From the NCBI GenBank assembly GCA_024663395.1, contig JANFAH010000002.1, forward strand, positions 1,984,001 to 2,048,000: a stretch of DNA of 64,000 nt. The letters run 5' to 3'. This DNA is from Pisolithus tinctorius (Eukaryota > Basidiomycota > Agaricomycetes > Boletales > Pisolithaceae). Numbering within the stretch: position 1 is the stretch's first letter; every line of letters starts with the position of its first letter. The notes under the pieces were generated by a model. That model saw nothing but the letters and a program-made list of their open reading frames with translations, searched no databases and was not told where the DNA came from. Shown in pieces: positions 32,171 to 43,417 of the stretch. The position numbers were made by a program, and so were the translations under genes.

Positions 32171-32837
32171 CGGATATTTTGCTGACAAATCGAACCCCAT
32201 CAGATCTCGCTGGACTAGAGAGCCGCTCTTGTCCTGCTAAGTTTTGACTGGCGCTGAATGATCATCTGGGTGGACGAGCGTTGTCCAAGAACAAATGTGG
32301 ACTGCGTCTCCATACTAAACAACGTACATTTGCGTCTCTCCCGCTTCTATGAGATTCCGATGTTGGAGAGAGTCATCCAACAACAGATCAAACTCGCAAA
32401 AAACAATCAAGATTATAGCCTTGAACGAGTCGCTTCGTATACGTGCGGTACCAACAACTCTCGTGAAGCACGCAGGGAAGGCGGTGTGTGGCGATCTTTA
32501 AACGAGATGCCACTAGTGATCAGAGTCGAGCGCCATCGCTACCGTGGTCGCCAGGTCTATCGGTGCGTAGTTGGACGTACGGTGGGTTCTCGCCACGGAG
32601 TAGATTGGCACTGTTGCAGGTGGGAAGCGGCTTCGTCAGGGCCTGCTGTCTTCACAGCACCCGGATCAAAAGATGCAGCGTTCGTCCCGGCCTCTAGGCT
32701 CTGATTCTGTCGTTTCCCTACTCCAACCAGCATCTGCTCCCGCCCACGGCTTCCGGCGTACTACTCGCCGCGGCCTCAGATAACTCCGAGCCAACCTCAA
32801 CCACTGCCGTATCTGACTCATCTACGACTGCCACCTC
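32171..32837 (+). pseudogene. U3: membrane protein gene copy, 5' part
   Basis: Starts with the unit boundary motif, then follows U2 to the Ser/Thr-rich region (DSSEPTSTTAVSDS-like) where the foreign 2.1-kb block begins. It continues at 34932. CpG-rich compared with U1, so decay is recent apart from the insertion. Confidence 0.6.
32763..32837 (+). repeat. 75-bp direct repeat, left copy
   Basis: Begins ACTCGCCGCGGCCTCAGAT and ends GACTGCCACCTC. It matches 34932-35006 with only a few substitutions. It is part of the membrane gene duplicated on both sides of the inserted block. Confidence 0.85.
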
Positions 32838-32884
32838 GTAGCGCGTCATTGAGTAATGGTAATCTAACTCACGACGATTGTTTG

Positions 32885-33844
32885 GTACGTTGCATGAGCC
32901 CGGAAACATGGACCCCGTGTGCCTCAGCCGCCCCAACCGCAAACCTTCCCCCTTCGATACCCTCCAGAGATAAGGGAGAGCTGCATCCTGATTGTCCGCT
33001 TACTACATATTCCCCTGACTCCCCTTCAGTCACGTTGGCTATCGTTCAATTAGATGACCACCTTCGTGAAATGTCTACGCAACTTGAGGCTTCGAAAGCT
33101 GAACGAAAGGCCCTTGTTACGGCCGCAGCGAGACAAAATCGGGTATGCTTCTATGTTCTCATGATACTGCCGTGTGGTTCATCCTAAGCCAGGTAACGTC
33201 TGGCATGAATGCGCATAATATGGAAGATATTCTACGGATAGAAGACGAGTGTGTCCGGTATGCGCTTATTCGTTTTTGTTCCTTACTATCGTGTACCGAT
33301 TCCGCCGCAGATTGTCAGCTCAAGCCTGCCACCTTCAACAGCAGATGGACAAGGCCAAGGCTGATGCAAGATCTCGCGAAGAAGAGCTTTTGAAAGAGAT
33401 TGAAGTCTTACAGTCTCGGGTCAGGCGATCGTCTTCTGTGAGTGTTTCAGTCGGGTTATTGGAATCTAAGAGACCCACGTATTACAGCCACTGTTCCCCG
33501 TCGATGCCAGTATAGCAGAAGAAAGTATGGAACTTGCGACACCTCTTCAACCTACTATGCTTTTATCCATACAGAATCACAATACCCCACCAGAGCCAAT
33601 CGACCCTTCTCTTATACCATTGCCCTTCTCCCCTGTGCGAACGTCTTCTCCGACTTTTTTGCCTCGATGTGTTTCTTCACAAAGTCCTACCCCTGCCGAT
33701 ATACAGCGAGTAGAAGGTGCCCTTACGACAGCTAGAGAAAATCTAGCGCAGAAAGAAAATGCACTAGCTCAGTTACGGATGGAGGTCGAAGATCTGCGAC
33801 GACAAATACCGCTCCCCAATCCACTACAGGACAGGGAGGCATGA
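32885..33844 (+). pseudogene. Coiled-coil protein gene, 5'-truncated
   Basis: Exon 1 (from about 32885) ends RKALVTAAARQNR at 33139. Exon 2 (VTSGMNAHNMEDILRIEDECVR) spans about 33194-33257. Exon 3 begins near 33310 and reads LSAQACHLQQQMDKAKADA, then EEELLKEIEVLQSRVRR. The splices keep frame. The last exon (33527-33844) reads SPTPADIQRVEGALTTAREN and KENALAQLRMEVEDLRRQI, again heptad-like. The junction from exon 3 to the last exon is not resolved. No catalytic domain. The 5' end lies at the edge of the inserted block, so promoter and perhaps first exons are missing. Confidence 0.5.
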
Positions 33845-34017
33845 TACTTGAATTGTGAATATAATTCTCTTATTTTTTTGGCTATCCATTTGCTTTCGCG
33901 ATTATCTATCTGTTACTCCCTTGCGTACTCTGTTACTTTATGGACTTGTTTTGTTGTCTCGCTTATCTGTTTTGCGTATCGGTGTCAATGTAGCATATCT
34001 GGGCGTGGTAACGGTAT

Positions 34018-34900
34018 CTACTGTCCCCTGCCCTTCTTCTGCTGCTGTTTGCCATGCGTGTTAGGGTCTTTGGGAGGAGGAACATATTGCAGGTTGGGGA
34101 ATTGCATATTTTTCCAAGGGTGCGCTGGATCTGGAGGTTGCTTCACGTAGCTTATTTCTTTTGGAGGAGGAGGGACTCTACGGGGTTCTTCCGGAGCGGG
34201 AGATGGTGGACGCGAGGAAACGGGTGTGTTAGTGTACGACGACACGGTTACTTTCTTCGTTGTGTTGTTCAACGACATTACTTTATGGCTTGACTGGGGA
34301 CCGGCAACCGTGCCCTTGCGTACTCCCTGTGTGCCGCCCGCACCGGGAAGCATGGGGAATGAGCCCTCTGCCTTGCGAGCCTCCACGATAGCTCGTTGCC
34401 GTTCCTCGTCCTCTTTCACGACCTGCATACACAGCTCGTCCTGTATCTGGGCGACTAACGCCGGGCGACGGCTATTGTCAAGGAACGACTCGCCACAATG
34501 CGGGCAGGCATAGTGCGGTAAGTTGAGATTGCAAAGAACGAGGCCGCAGCCATAGCAAAGGGGAACGTAGGTAGATAGATCGTGTTCCCTGGCTGGACAG
34601 TTGGCGGCCCGCGCACACAGATGTACTGAGCACTGTCCTGGCAATGGAAAGGAGGGCAATCGAATACGTACCCAAACAGAAACAGCTGCCTTTGGGGTCT
34701 TTCTCCTTCCCAGAAGCGTATTCTACGTTGTGAAGGCACGTTTCGAGTGCTGAGACGGCCTTACTTTTGGGAGGCCCTTGCCCCTTTCCTTTTGCTTGTT
34801 GCTTTGCAGGGAGGTGTCGCGCTGGTATACGATCAGATGTAAGGGATCCAGACGATGTCCAGGGTGTTCGGTGCATGTTGGGGGTCAAGGTGAGACGTGT
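34018..34900 (-). CDS. C2HC5-type zinc-finger protein similar to TRIP4/ASC-1 (Rqt4), probably 5'-truncated
   Basis: Two minus-strand exons, about 34900-34672 and 34592-34018, joined by a 79-bp GT-AG intron. The splice unites SCFCL with AREHDLSTYVPLCYGCG. The zinc-binding pattern is complete: CFC, His in REHDL, CYGCG, then C in LVLCNLN and CPHC. This matches the C2HC5 zinc finger of activating signal cointegrator 1 (TRIP4; yeast Rqt4), a subunit of the ribosome quality control trigger complex. The C-terminal half is basic and Pro-rich and ends in a Lys/Gln-rich tail. Family members usually have a longer N-terminus; here it is cut by the block edge at about 34930. Expression from a new promoter is possible but unproven. 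Confidence 0.65.
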
Positions 34901-34931
34901 GGAATCGGCTTGGTTTTCACATCTACATACC

Positions 34932-35006
34932 ACTCGTCGCGGCCTCAGATAATTCCGAGCCAACCTCAACCACTGCCGTATCCGACTCATCTACGACTGC
35001 CACCTC
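34932..35006 (+). repeat. 75-bp direct repeat, right copy
   Basis: Partner of 32763-32837. Together they show that the target was duplicated when the block was inserted. Confidence 0.85.
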
Positions 35007-35380
35007 CGCCTCTTCCTCAGCCAGTCAGATTTCCTTAATCACGGTCACTGCAACGTGTATATTGCTCGTTCTTCCCGTCCTACTGTTCTAAGCACCAAAA
35101 CCCAAATCGACACACTCTCCATCTCCCTGCGATGTAACACCGCAAATGATGCCTCACGTCAGAGCTCACATCTCGAGCATTGGGGTCGCTTACCAGACGA
35201 CGACGACAGCAACGACGATAGCTAGGAAAGGAAATCGTCCAGGAGACAACACACCCCTTCAACTCCTACTAAGAAACTGGCAGCGATGTTCAGTCATTCC
35301 CCGGGTACTAACTCTAGGAAGAGATCATCCAAGAATTTTCATGTTCGTGAATACTGCTAGTACGTATGCTCCCCAGTCGC
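34932..35380 (+). pseudogene. U3: membrane protein gene copy, 3' part
   Basis: Follows U2 from the Ser/Thr-rich part through the hydrophobic segment (ending VLPVLLF) and the juxtamembrane region. It then joins the leader directly near 35380; the rest of the tail (equivalent to 23330-24560) is missing in this unit, as in unit 1. Confidence 0.55.
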
Positions 35381-35617
35381 TGAGATGTACTTGTTTGGCA
35401 ACAATAGGAATATATTTCATAATTCACTTCCTCTGCGTTCAAGGTGTGTGTGTGGTACGATTTTGGGGTGGACGTAGAAAGCCTCTTCGAGTGAGACAAA
35501 TGCGACTTCATGCACGGTGGATCTGAGTGCAACCTGGGAGACACAGCGCCATCCTATTCATTTCATGTGTGACACGAGGCAGTTGTGAACGGCAACTGAC
35601 GTCATATCAACAGCTAT
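35381..35617 (+). promoter_or_regulatory. Leader of HET3, first part
   Basis: Matches 7313-7512 and 24600-24820. Interrupted at 35618. Confidence 0.4.
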
Positions 35618-36722
35618 TCCTGGACGCCGTTAGGCCCAGGTCTGTAAACTCTTTGTCGTTCACGATCATACCGAACCGTTAACTCCGGTCACGTGCAGGG
35701 GGGGCTGGGGAGAATTGGAATGTTGGGGTTTAACGTTTAGTATTCATCATGTTTCGGAACGTCATGCAAACTGCTTGCAGGCATATTTGAGGCATATTAT
35801 CCAACATGTCATGGACAGTGGTGTGCGTTTTGCGCGTACCCTAGCCTCACCCTGCATCACCGTTCTGTGATCAATACCGCAAGGCTACGTCAACGCACAT
35901 TCTCTCCTACCAGTGTTCAGGCGCTCCTAATGGCGCGGCTCTCGCTTCATCTCCTGCGAAGAAACAAACCACCCGCACTTCGCTTGCAGGACCAAAATCC
36001 GATCTCTGAATGATCCAGGTTGGCTATCTCTCGACTTCGAAATGGTTCCTCATCGTAGCACAGCACCCACTGCCACCTGTTATCGCTTGGCTATCGTCAA
36101 CGCCGTATGGACGACACTCGGAGGGCAGGTCTGCGGCTCAACTTCATTATGCGTCCAGCCGATCCTCCACATCATTGAAGACTGCTTGTATGTTGCTCAC
36201 TGACCATACCTGCAATAACTCGCCATGCAACAGTTACGTCATCTACCACCCTATATAATCCACCCCGCCGGACAATAGCCTACGAACGTTTGCCACTCTC
36301 GCCCAGACATTTATCAACGAAAATAGACATTCGATAACAGCCCCCTTAGAAATACAATATCTACGTACACTGGTAAAAGTTCAGATCTTTGAACATAAGG
36401 CGCTTCCTCCTGTGGCGTCCAGATAAAGTTTGACTTGGGTACGACTTGACGAAAATGGGAAGCAAGCATAGTCAAAAGTGCTAAGGTCAGTCGAGCCGGT
36501 AGTCTAGGATGATACATGTACCTGTTACTTCAGGGGTAGTGAACTCGACCATCTAGACTTGCGGCGCTATCCACATTACTGTCTTATGAACCGGTGACCA
36601 GTATCCGGCAAACCTACCTGCTGTAGGTACATATGCTTGGAAGCACTCTGCAGTATGTACACAGTACACGCTACCAATGCATGTAGGTCCACAGGCGTCC
36701 AGGGGCGCCCGGAGGGCTTTGG
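35618..36722. mobile_element. 1.1-kb insertion in the HET3 leader, possible non-autonomous element
   Basis: Units 1 and 2 read straight through this site. TAT flanks both sides (35615-35617 and 36723-36725). Near the ends CCTGGACGCC (from 35619) and its inverse GGCGTCCAGG (about 36694-36703) form a short inverted repeat, but the right one is 19 bp inside the edge. No transposase. A TATA-like CTATATAAT lies at about 36250. Class unknown; it could also be filler DNA. Confidence 0.45.
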
Positions 36723-37551
36723 TATAAGCATGTTCTTGCCCTTCATTAAAGAAAGGTATCAGTTGTTCCGCAGACGTGAATTTCGCCAAGGGTCCCCACC
36801 AGCGACGAAGTTAGCAAGTGACCAAGATCAGCTATGGGTTGCCATAGGCAGTACTTGCAGGTTCACCAATGAGACCAGTTCCGGGAGGAGACATAGCCAG
36901 TTTTCCGCGCGAACTGCGGCCTCGCATCGCGGGATCGGGTGAACAACAGTATCACGGGGTATCACCGTTGGGTTGGTCACAAAGGGGGACCGACTAAGAA
37001 GCTTGAGTACTTGGGGAGCGTCGGACATGCGGGAACGTGTATGGGCAGGGTCTAGGGGAGAGGCAAGGCCCATGCTTTTCGTACGCCGCAGCCTCGTGCC
37101 CTCTCTCTCCCACAGACGTCCACAAACCGTTGGTCTACTGGTAAGCGCTTCCCCAGTTCTTCAAGTTGTGTGACTCACTCAAGCAGCAAAGCCCGATTTC
37201 CTCTCGCCTTTCCAACCAACTTGCACTTTTCGCATCTATTGGTGAGTTCCTATCGGACCATCGTTGCGTTATGTGCATTGACCTGCGTGTAACGTTATAC
37301 GCGGTTTGTGCTTTGTACCGACACCCAAGGTTGCCTGCTCGAGACTCCGTGTCTTTACCGTGGGTTCTTTTGCGTTGCTTGGTTAGCCTCGCTAATTTGA
37401 GCAATGTTCAGCTGACACCCAATATTGCTCACCGGGTTTCTCTCAAAGGGTATGACTTCACTGTCCCTGTCTTGTTGCAAGTGATCACCGAACCTAGCGC
37501 GGAAGCAGAACCATTTCCGTTGTGCATATCATCCTGGTGTAACCACGTTCA
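36723..37551 (+). promoter_or_regulatory. Leader of HET3, second part
   Basis: Continues the conserved leader up to the ATG at 37552. The sequence remains CpG-rich. Distance from start codon to the insertion is 830 bp. Confidence 0.4.
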
Positions 37552-37784
37552 ATGGCTTCAACGGACGACGTTTACTGGAAACGAAAAAACCTGGAACGTT
37601 GTCCTCCAGGGAGAGATGGCCGGTATAATGCCCTCTTCGGCCTGGCGTGCGCACTCTACTGGAGATACAAAAAAGAGCGTAAAATCGGCGACTTGGACGA
37701 GGCAATCGATTTTCCGCGCCACTCCACGGCCTCGCTCTCTATCTTTCAGATAGATATGACGAACGGGGGGCAGTCGACGACTTG

Positions 37785-39269
37785 GAAGAAGCCATCTCGC
37801 TTGGACGTGCAGCACTAGAGCTCCGTCCACGAGGGCATCCTCATCGTGATGCCACTCTCCACACACTCACTGGCTGCCTCAACAGACGGTTTGACAAACA
37901 GGCTGCCATCGGCGACTTGGACGAAGCCATCTCACTCTTACGAGCAGCACTAGAGCTCCGTCCACCAGGGCATCCTCATCGTGATGCCACTCTCCACACA
38001 CTCGCTGGCTGCCTCAACAGACGGTTTGACAAACAGGCTGCCGTCGGCGACTTGGACGAAGCCATCTCACTCTTACGAGCAGCACTAGAGCTCCGTCCAC
38101 CAGGGCATCCTCATCGTGATGCCACTCTCCACACACTCGCTGGCTGCCTCAACAGATGGTTTGACAAACAGGCTGCCATCGGCGACTTGGACGAAGCCAT
38201 CTTGTTCTCACGTGCAGCACTAGAGCTCCGTCCACCAGGGCATCCTCGCCGTGATATCACTCTCGACAAACTCGTTCTCTACCTCAAGAGCAGGTCCGAC
38301 AAACAGGCTGCCATCGGCGACCTGGACGAAGCCATCTCACTCTTACGTGCAGCACTAGAGCTCTGTCCACCAGGGCATCCTGATCGTGATACCACTCTCT
38401 ACAATCTCGCCATCTACCTCAACACCAGGTTCGACAAACAGGCTGGCATCGGCGACTTGGACGAAATCATCTCACTCTTACGAGCAGCACTAGAGCTCCG
38501 TCCACGAGGGCATCCTCATCGTGATGCCACTCTCCACACACTCACTGGCTGCCTCAACAGACGGTTTGACAAACAGGCTGCCGTCGGCGACTTGGACGAA
38601 GCCATCTCGCTCTTACGTGCAGCACTAGAGCTCCGTCCACGAGGGCATCCTCATCGTGATGCCACTCTCCACACACTCGCTGGCTGCCTCAACAGACGGT
38701 TTGACAAACAGGCTGCCATCGGCGACTTGGACGAAGCCATCTTGTTCTCACGTGCAGCACTAGAGCTCCGTCCACCAGGGCATCCTGATCGTGATACCAC
38801 TCTCTACAATCTCGCCGTCTATCTCAACACCAGGTTCGACAAACAGGCTGCCATCGGTGACTTGGACGAAGCCATCTTATTATCACGTGCAGCACTAGAG
38901 CTCCGTCCACCAGGGCATCCTGATCGTGATACCACTCTCTACAATCTCGCCGTCTACCTCAACACCAGGTTTGACAAACAGGCTGCCATCGGCGATGTGG
39001 ACGAAGCCATCTTGTTCTCACGTGCAGCACTAGAGCTCCGTCCACCAGGGCATCCTCGTCGTGATGCTGCTCTCCACGCACTTTCTGTCTACTTCAAGAG
39101 CAGGTTCGACAAACTGGCTGCAATCGGCGACTTGAAGAATGCCATCTCGCTCTCACGTGCAGCACTAGAGCTCCGTCCACCAGGGCATCCTCGTCATGAT
39201 ATCACTCTCGACAATCTCGTTCTCTACCTCAAGAGCAGGTTCGACAAACAGGCTGCCATCGGCGACCTG
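37785..39269 (+). repeat. Eleven tandem 135-bp TPR cassettes in HET3
   Basis: Exactly 11 x 135 bp. Each unit encodes D/EEAISLLRAALELRPPGHP, then a variable segment, then FDKQAAIGDL. The variable segment falls into a few types: HRDATLHTLAGCLNRR, DRDTTLYNLAVYLNTR, RRDITLDKLVLYLKSR. Units of the same type are almost identical at DNA level, which points to recent unequal exchange. HET1 has two and HET2 three comparable units. Confidence 0.95.
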
Positions 39270-41503
39270 GAGGAAGCCATCTCGCTCAGACGTGCAACAC
39301 TACAGCTCCGTCCACTAGGGCATCCCGATCGCAGCAAATATCTTTATGACCTCGCTCGTGACCTCTGGACAAAGTTTCAGAAACAAGTTGACATGCCTGG
39401 GTTGCACGGTGCGATTTCTCTTCATCAAGCTGCGTTGGTGGACCATCCAACAAGCACAGCTGATCTCGCTTCCTCGCTTCTCGCGTTCTCACTCCACCTC
39501 TGGGACAGGCTCCCGAAGGAGGCCGCGATAACTGACTTAGACGATGCTATTTGTTATGCAACGTATGCTCTGGAACTTCGGTTACCACGAGACTCCCATT
39601 ACGAGGGAGCTTGGATTCAAAGGCCAGCCCAGGGCACCGACTCAGATGAACCTCTCGTACTTGGTCGAGAGATAGACAATCTAGGCGCTCTGGTCAATTA
39701 CTTTGTGAGGCATAGATCTGGCAATCAACAAGCAATTGTCGGTCTGAATGAGGACATAACACTGTGTCGATATGTATTGCAATGCTTCCCGATCGACCAT
39801 TCTGGTCGTGCTTTGTCCTTGCATAACCTGGCACAGTGTCTAGCACACCGGTTTCGTCAACAATCCGCAACAGCGGATCTGGACGAGGCTATTTTGTTGG
39901 AGCAAGAAGTCTTGCGGGTACTTATACCTGGAGATCCTGGTTACGAGATATCCCGGTGCTCCCTTGCGGCCTATCTCCACATGAAGGTCGAGCCACAAGT
40001 TGCTATGACATCCTCCAATATCTCACCTGTTACCCACTTTGATGTTGAGCATCTCATCCGTAATGTTGCATTTGAAACCCTCAAAACCATGCCGACCAGA
40101 CTGCTGTACATGCATACTGGCGTCCTGTGCAACCGGCATGCGCAGTTGACCCAGTTTATGAACAGCCAACAGTACAAACGGCTGGTGTCGCAGTGCACAA
40201 CGTGCGACCCAGACCAGCGAATGAAGCTGGTCGATACAGCTATCTTGAAATACTTTCAGTTCGTTATGCTTTCCCACCGTTGGGGTGAAGACGAGCCATC
40301 ATTGCGCGACATCGAGGGCCACCTGATATATGATATGTCAGCAAAGGAGGGCTTTAAGAAGCTGCAAGCCTTCTGCCTTGTTGCCTTCAAACGAGATTTC
40401 CTGTGGGCATGGAGTGACACTTGTTGCATAGACAAAGACAGCAGTGCCGAGTTGCAAGAAGCTATAGGATCGATGTTTGTGTGGTATCGACAGTCTTCCC
40501 TAACCATTGCGTATCTCTCTGATGTTCCGGCTACCGGTTCGCTCCAGAACAGCGAGTGGTTCAGACGCGGGTGGACTCTCCAGGAGCTACTAGCTCCCGG
40601 AACCGTACTATTCTACACCCAAAATTGGTCACTTTACAAGAACCTCACGTCTTCGAACCATAAAACCGATAAGGTGGTGCTGGAAGAGCTGGAGGGGGCG
40701 AGTGGAATAGAGTCCCAGTTCCTCACTCGCTTTTCCCCAGGTACGGATGACGCTCGTTCGAGACTCCAATGGGCGTCATTACGTCGTACCACGCGACCCG
40801 AGGATATCGCCTATTCGCTTTTCGGGATCTTCAATCTTCACCTTCCTGTTCTATATGGTGAACCCGCTGAGAAAGCTCTTGGGCGTCTCCTGGCCGAAAT
40901 CATTTCGCAGTCTGGGGATATCTCAGTTCTGGATTGGGTTGGGGAGGCGTCACCATTTCATAGTTGTTTCCCTGCTCACATCACCTCATACCAAATACTA
41001 CCGTTGCCTCCAGCCCAACTTAAAGCAGATCAACAATCATCGACAATGAGTTCGCAGTCTACGTTACCATTCGGAGTACTGCGAAGGTTGCGTGGCTCAC
41101 TCACTATGTCACACTTCCCTCAGTTCCCCGGTCGACCCCAGACATCCTCAGGCATTTCCCGGCGTTTTCCGGCGATCCCGCTGCACACACCAGATTCATA
41201 CGCACCACGCGGCGTGTATGACTTCCACTCGCTTACTAGGGTGCCCCTTCCACGTTTTCTCAATCGCCGCCTCATACTACCATGTATTGCCCATTTTGTC
41301 ACAGTCGTTCTTCTGAAAGGGTCAGATCCATCGGCACCGAGTTACATGTATAGCATCCAAGCATTCGGTCTGAGGCCACTCGAAATCACTCTGCCAAACA
41401 AGTTAGAAGATGAAACACGGTCACGAGGTTCTCTGCAACTTGTTCGCCCTTGGCACTCGAAGTTCCCTGGTTCATCTGCCGAACTAGATGCCGTGACTGA
41501 AGA

Positions 41504-42323
41504 CACTGTAAAAAGTAAAATCACTAAAATAAAGTGTCCAAGTCACCTTTAATGAGTGTCAGAGCAGCTGAAAATCAGTGTCAGTCATTGAACTTCAGTG
41601 TTTTTATGTGACACTGAAGTGCCCATTTGGCCTACTAAAAAACAGTGTCCTAACCACTGAAAAATAAGTGTTTCTATCACTGAAAAATGGTGTCCTTTTC
41701 ATTGAATAAAAATGTTCTATGTGCTGGTTAACAGCATCACGTATCATGTAGTACTACCATCTACTACTATGGCACGCTCTAATGTGATTATGTAAGCAGG
41801 CTAGACATTGCATCAGGGTTTTACACTCACCAACTTTTTTTTTCAGGAGAAGTGGCCTGGTTCGGTCTCGAACTTAGGACCTTCAAGGAACTGGGGATGA
41901 TACATTACCACTGCACCACCAGTGCTTGCAATTAGAGGTGCATCTTTACTACTTAGCCACTCAGTCAAATTTTGAATCCCGCTTCTAACTCCGACAGCCT
42001 CATTGCTCACAATCTGACTCGCAGTGAACTCCAGGTGGACCGGCCCCTACCAATATTGGAACTCCGATTCTATCTCCGACCACGTGCACGAATTCAAACT
42101 CCGACTAATTAGGTTTGAATTCATAATCCCTAGCTATTAATGGGGACACTGATTTTTCATGTCCGACATTGAAAATCAAGTGCACAAATTGCAGCATCCA
42201 TAAAATCATTGTCCGACTGATGACACTGAAAAGACGTGTCCCTGACTTCAGTGTCACAGACACTGACTTTGTTCACATCAGTGTCTGTGACACTGTTTTT
42301 TAGTGATTTTACTTTTTACAGTG
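41504..42323. mobile_element. 820-bp non-autonomous CACTG-type (CACTA/EnSpm-like) transposon
   Basis: Both ends carry a 26-bp inverted repeat beginning CACTGTAAAAAGTAAAATCA. AGA occurs on each side (41501-41503, 42324-42326), and HET1 shows the single AGA at the same site. A terminal CACT and a 3-bp target duplication are hallmarks of the CACTA superfamily. The subterminal regions contain many CAGTGTC/CACTGAAA motifs in both orientations. No transposase is encoded. Confidence 0.8.
41850..41926 (-). other. tRNA-like sequence with A-tail (SINE-like or tRNA pseudogene)
   Basis: On the minus strand, GGTGCAGTGGTAATG resembles a pol III A box, and AGTTCGAGACC, about 45 bp downstream, matches the B-box consensus. 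It ends GAACCAGGCCACT and is followed after a few bases by a run of nine A residues. I cannot fold a proper acceptor and anticodon stem, so it is not called a tRNA gene. Confidence 0.4.
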
Positions 42324-42489
42324 AGAACAGCTGCTCTCTACACTTGAGAGGCCATTTAATGCTCTTCTGTTGAGTCAACTACCTCATGACGAGCACAAAA
42401 GGATCGTGTCTTCTACTCGCATTACTGCTCACCCCATAGATCGGGCCAGCATTCTGAAAAGCAAAATTCGGATATTCAATATTGTCTAG

Positions 42490-43417
42490 ATAGCCACAGT
42501 GTTATGATATCTTGGTATTGACATCCACGTTGTCCTGATGTTTGCATTTTGTTCTCCTTTGTCCAGTCATATCTTGTAGGAGTGCATGCATATACATGTC
42601 CAGTGAATCCCAGTCTGACTTATCGCATTCGTGTCGTCGTTGGCCGGATTGGCAGGCAGACCTGTAACTGATGGCCTAGCAAGGATGGCTATGGAGTACA
42701 CAAATTCTGCATTGTGATGAAATATCACAGGTGGACCCATAAATACATATGAACCAAATGCTGTAATGGGCCCTTTTCGACCATTGGAGCGCAAGTTGGC
42801 AATGACACAAGCAACGAAGATGATTTATCATGTAAGTAAATATCTTCATAATGTTGCCTATCACTGGGGCGAATCTCAACTTGGGAGCATACTATTCTTT
42901 AGATTAGTATATATGCATGTTGCATTACTCATGGTGTTCATCTGTGGTGCAAGACTTCTGGAGAGGCTGAGTACATTTGAGACTGCCATGCGATGGTGTA
43001 CGGTCATCAAAGGCCACATTGTGAGCTAGGCATTCGATTCACTAGATTTATATTTGCATGTACTCCTGCATATGATGAGACAAAGGGGAGGAAACAGGCA
43101 AGTGGAAGGCTATGTTTGCACAAGGAAAATGCACATTCCAGTATCGATCCAAGTGCGAGAACAAGGCACACGAAGCAACATGTGAAACAGAGTGACCAAG
43201 TGGGTGTCGATACCAGATCGGTGTGCACACCTGGCCTGTACATGTGTGAAAATATAATCAAAGTATAGATATGCACAATATGAAAACAGGAAACAACACA
43301 TAAAAACGAAATAACATACGTAGTCGGAAGTAGGAAGGATGTACATGGAGGGTGTACAGCTAGCGATGCAATTGGTCGGTCTTGAGCACCAAGAGAGCAA
43401 AACTATGTGTGCGGAAT
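42490..43417. other. Spacer between HET3 and D3
   Basis: Unit 3 version of 11296-12127, with a marked loss of CpG compared with the other two. No supported gene. Confidence 0.5.

Larger units (their letters stand above)
32838..34931. other. 2.1-kb inserted block with the 3' ends of two convergent genes
   Basis: Absent from U1 and U2, where the membrane gene is continuous. Flanked by 75-bp direct repeats of target sequence. It carries a coiled-coil gene on + and a zinc-finger gene on -, ending tail to tail with 173 bp between stops. No inverted repeats, poly-A or transposase are seen. It looks like a piece of ordinary genic DNA joined in by break repair or template switching. Confidence 0.7.
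37552..42489 (+). pseudogene. HET3: TPR-HET gene with expanded repeats, frameshifted 5' end and a transposon in the last part
   Basis: The ATG context at 37552 matches HET1 and HET2. A deletion near 37712, relative to HET1, shifts the frame; the main frame resumes by 37782 and stays open to the transposon at 41504. It encodes eleven 45-residue TPR cassettes, the second TPR-like pair, and the complete HET domain (FVMLSHRWGEDEPS at about 40263, DTCCIDKDSS, WFRRGWTLQELLAP, TRPEDIAYSLFGIF). With the 820-bp insert and one AGA removed, the frame continues through the C-terminus to TAG at 42487. As it stands the protein ends a few residues into the transposon. An internal start could still give TPRs plus HET. 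If the N-terminus is dispensable the gene may remain partly active. Confidence 0.8.

Noticed and set aside
41850..41926. A genuine tRNA gene
   Set aside because: A- and B-box-like motifs are present but no complete cloverleaf could be drawn, and it has an A-tail; kept only as tRNA-like.
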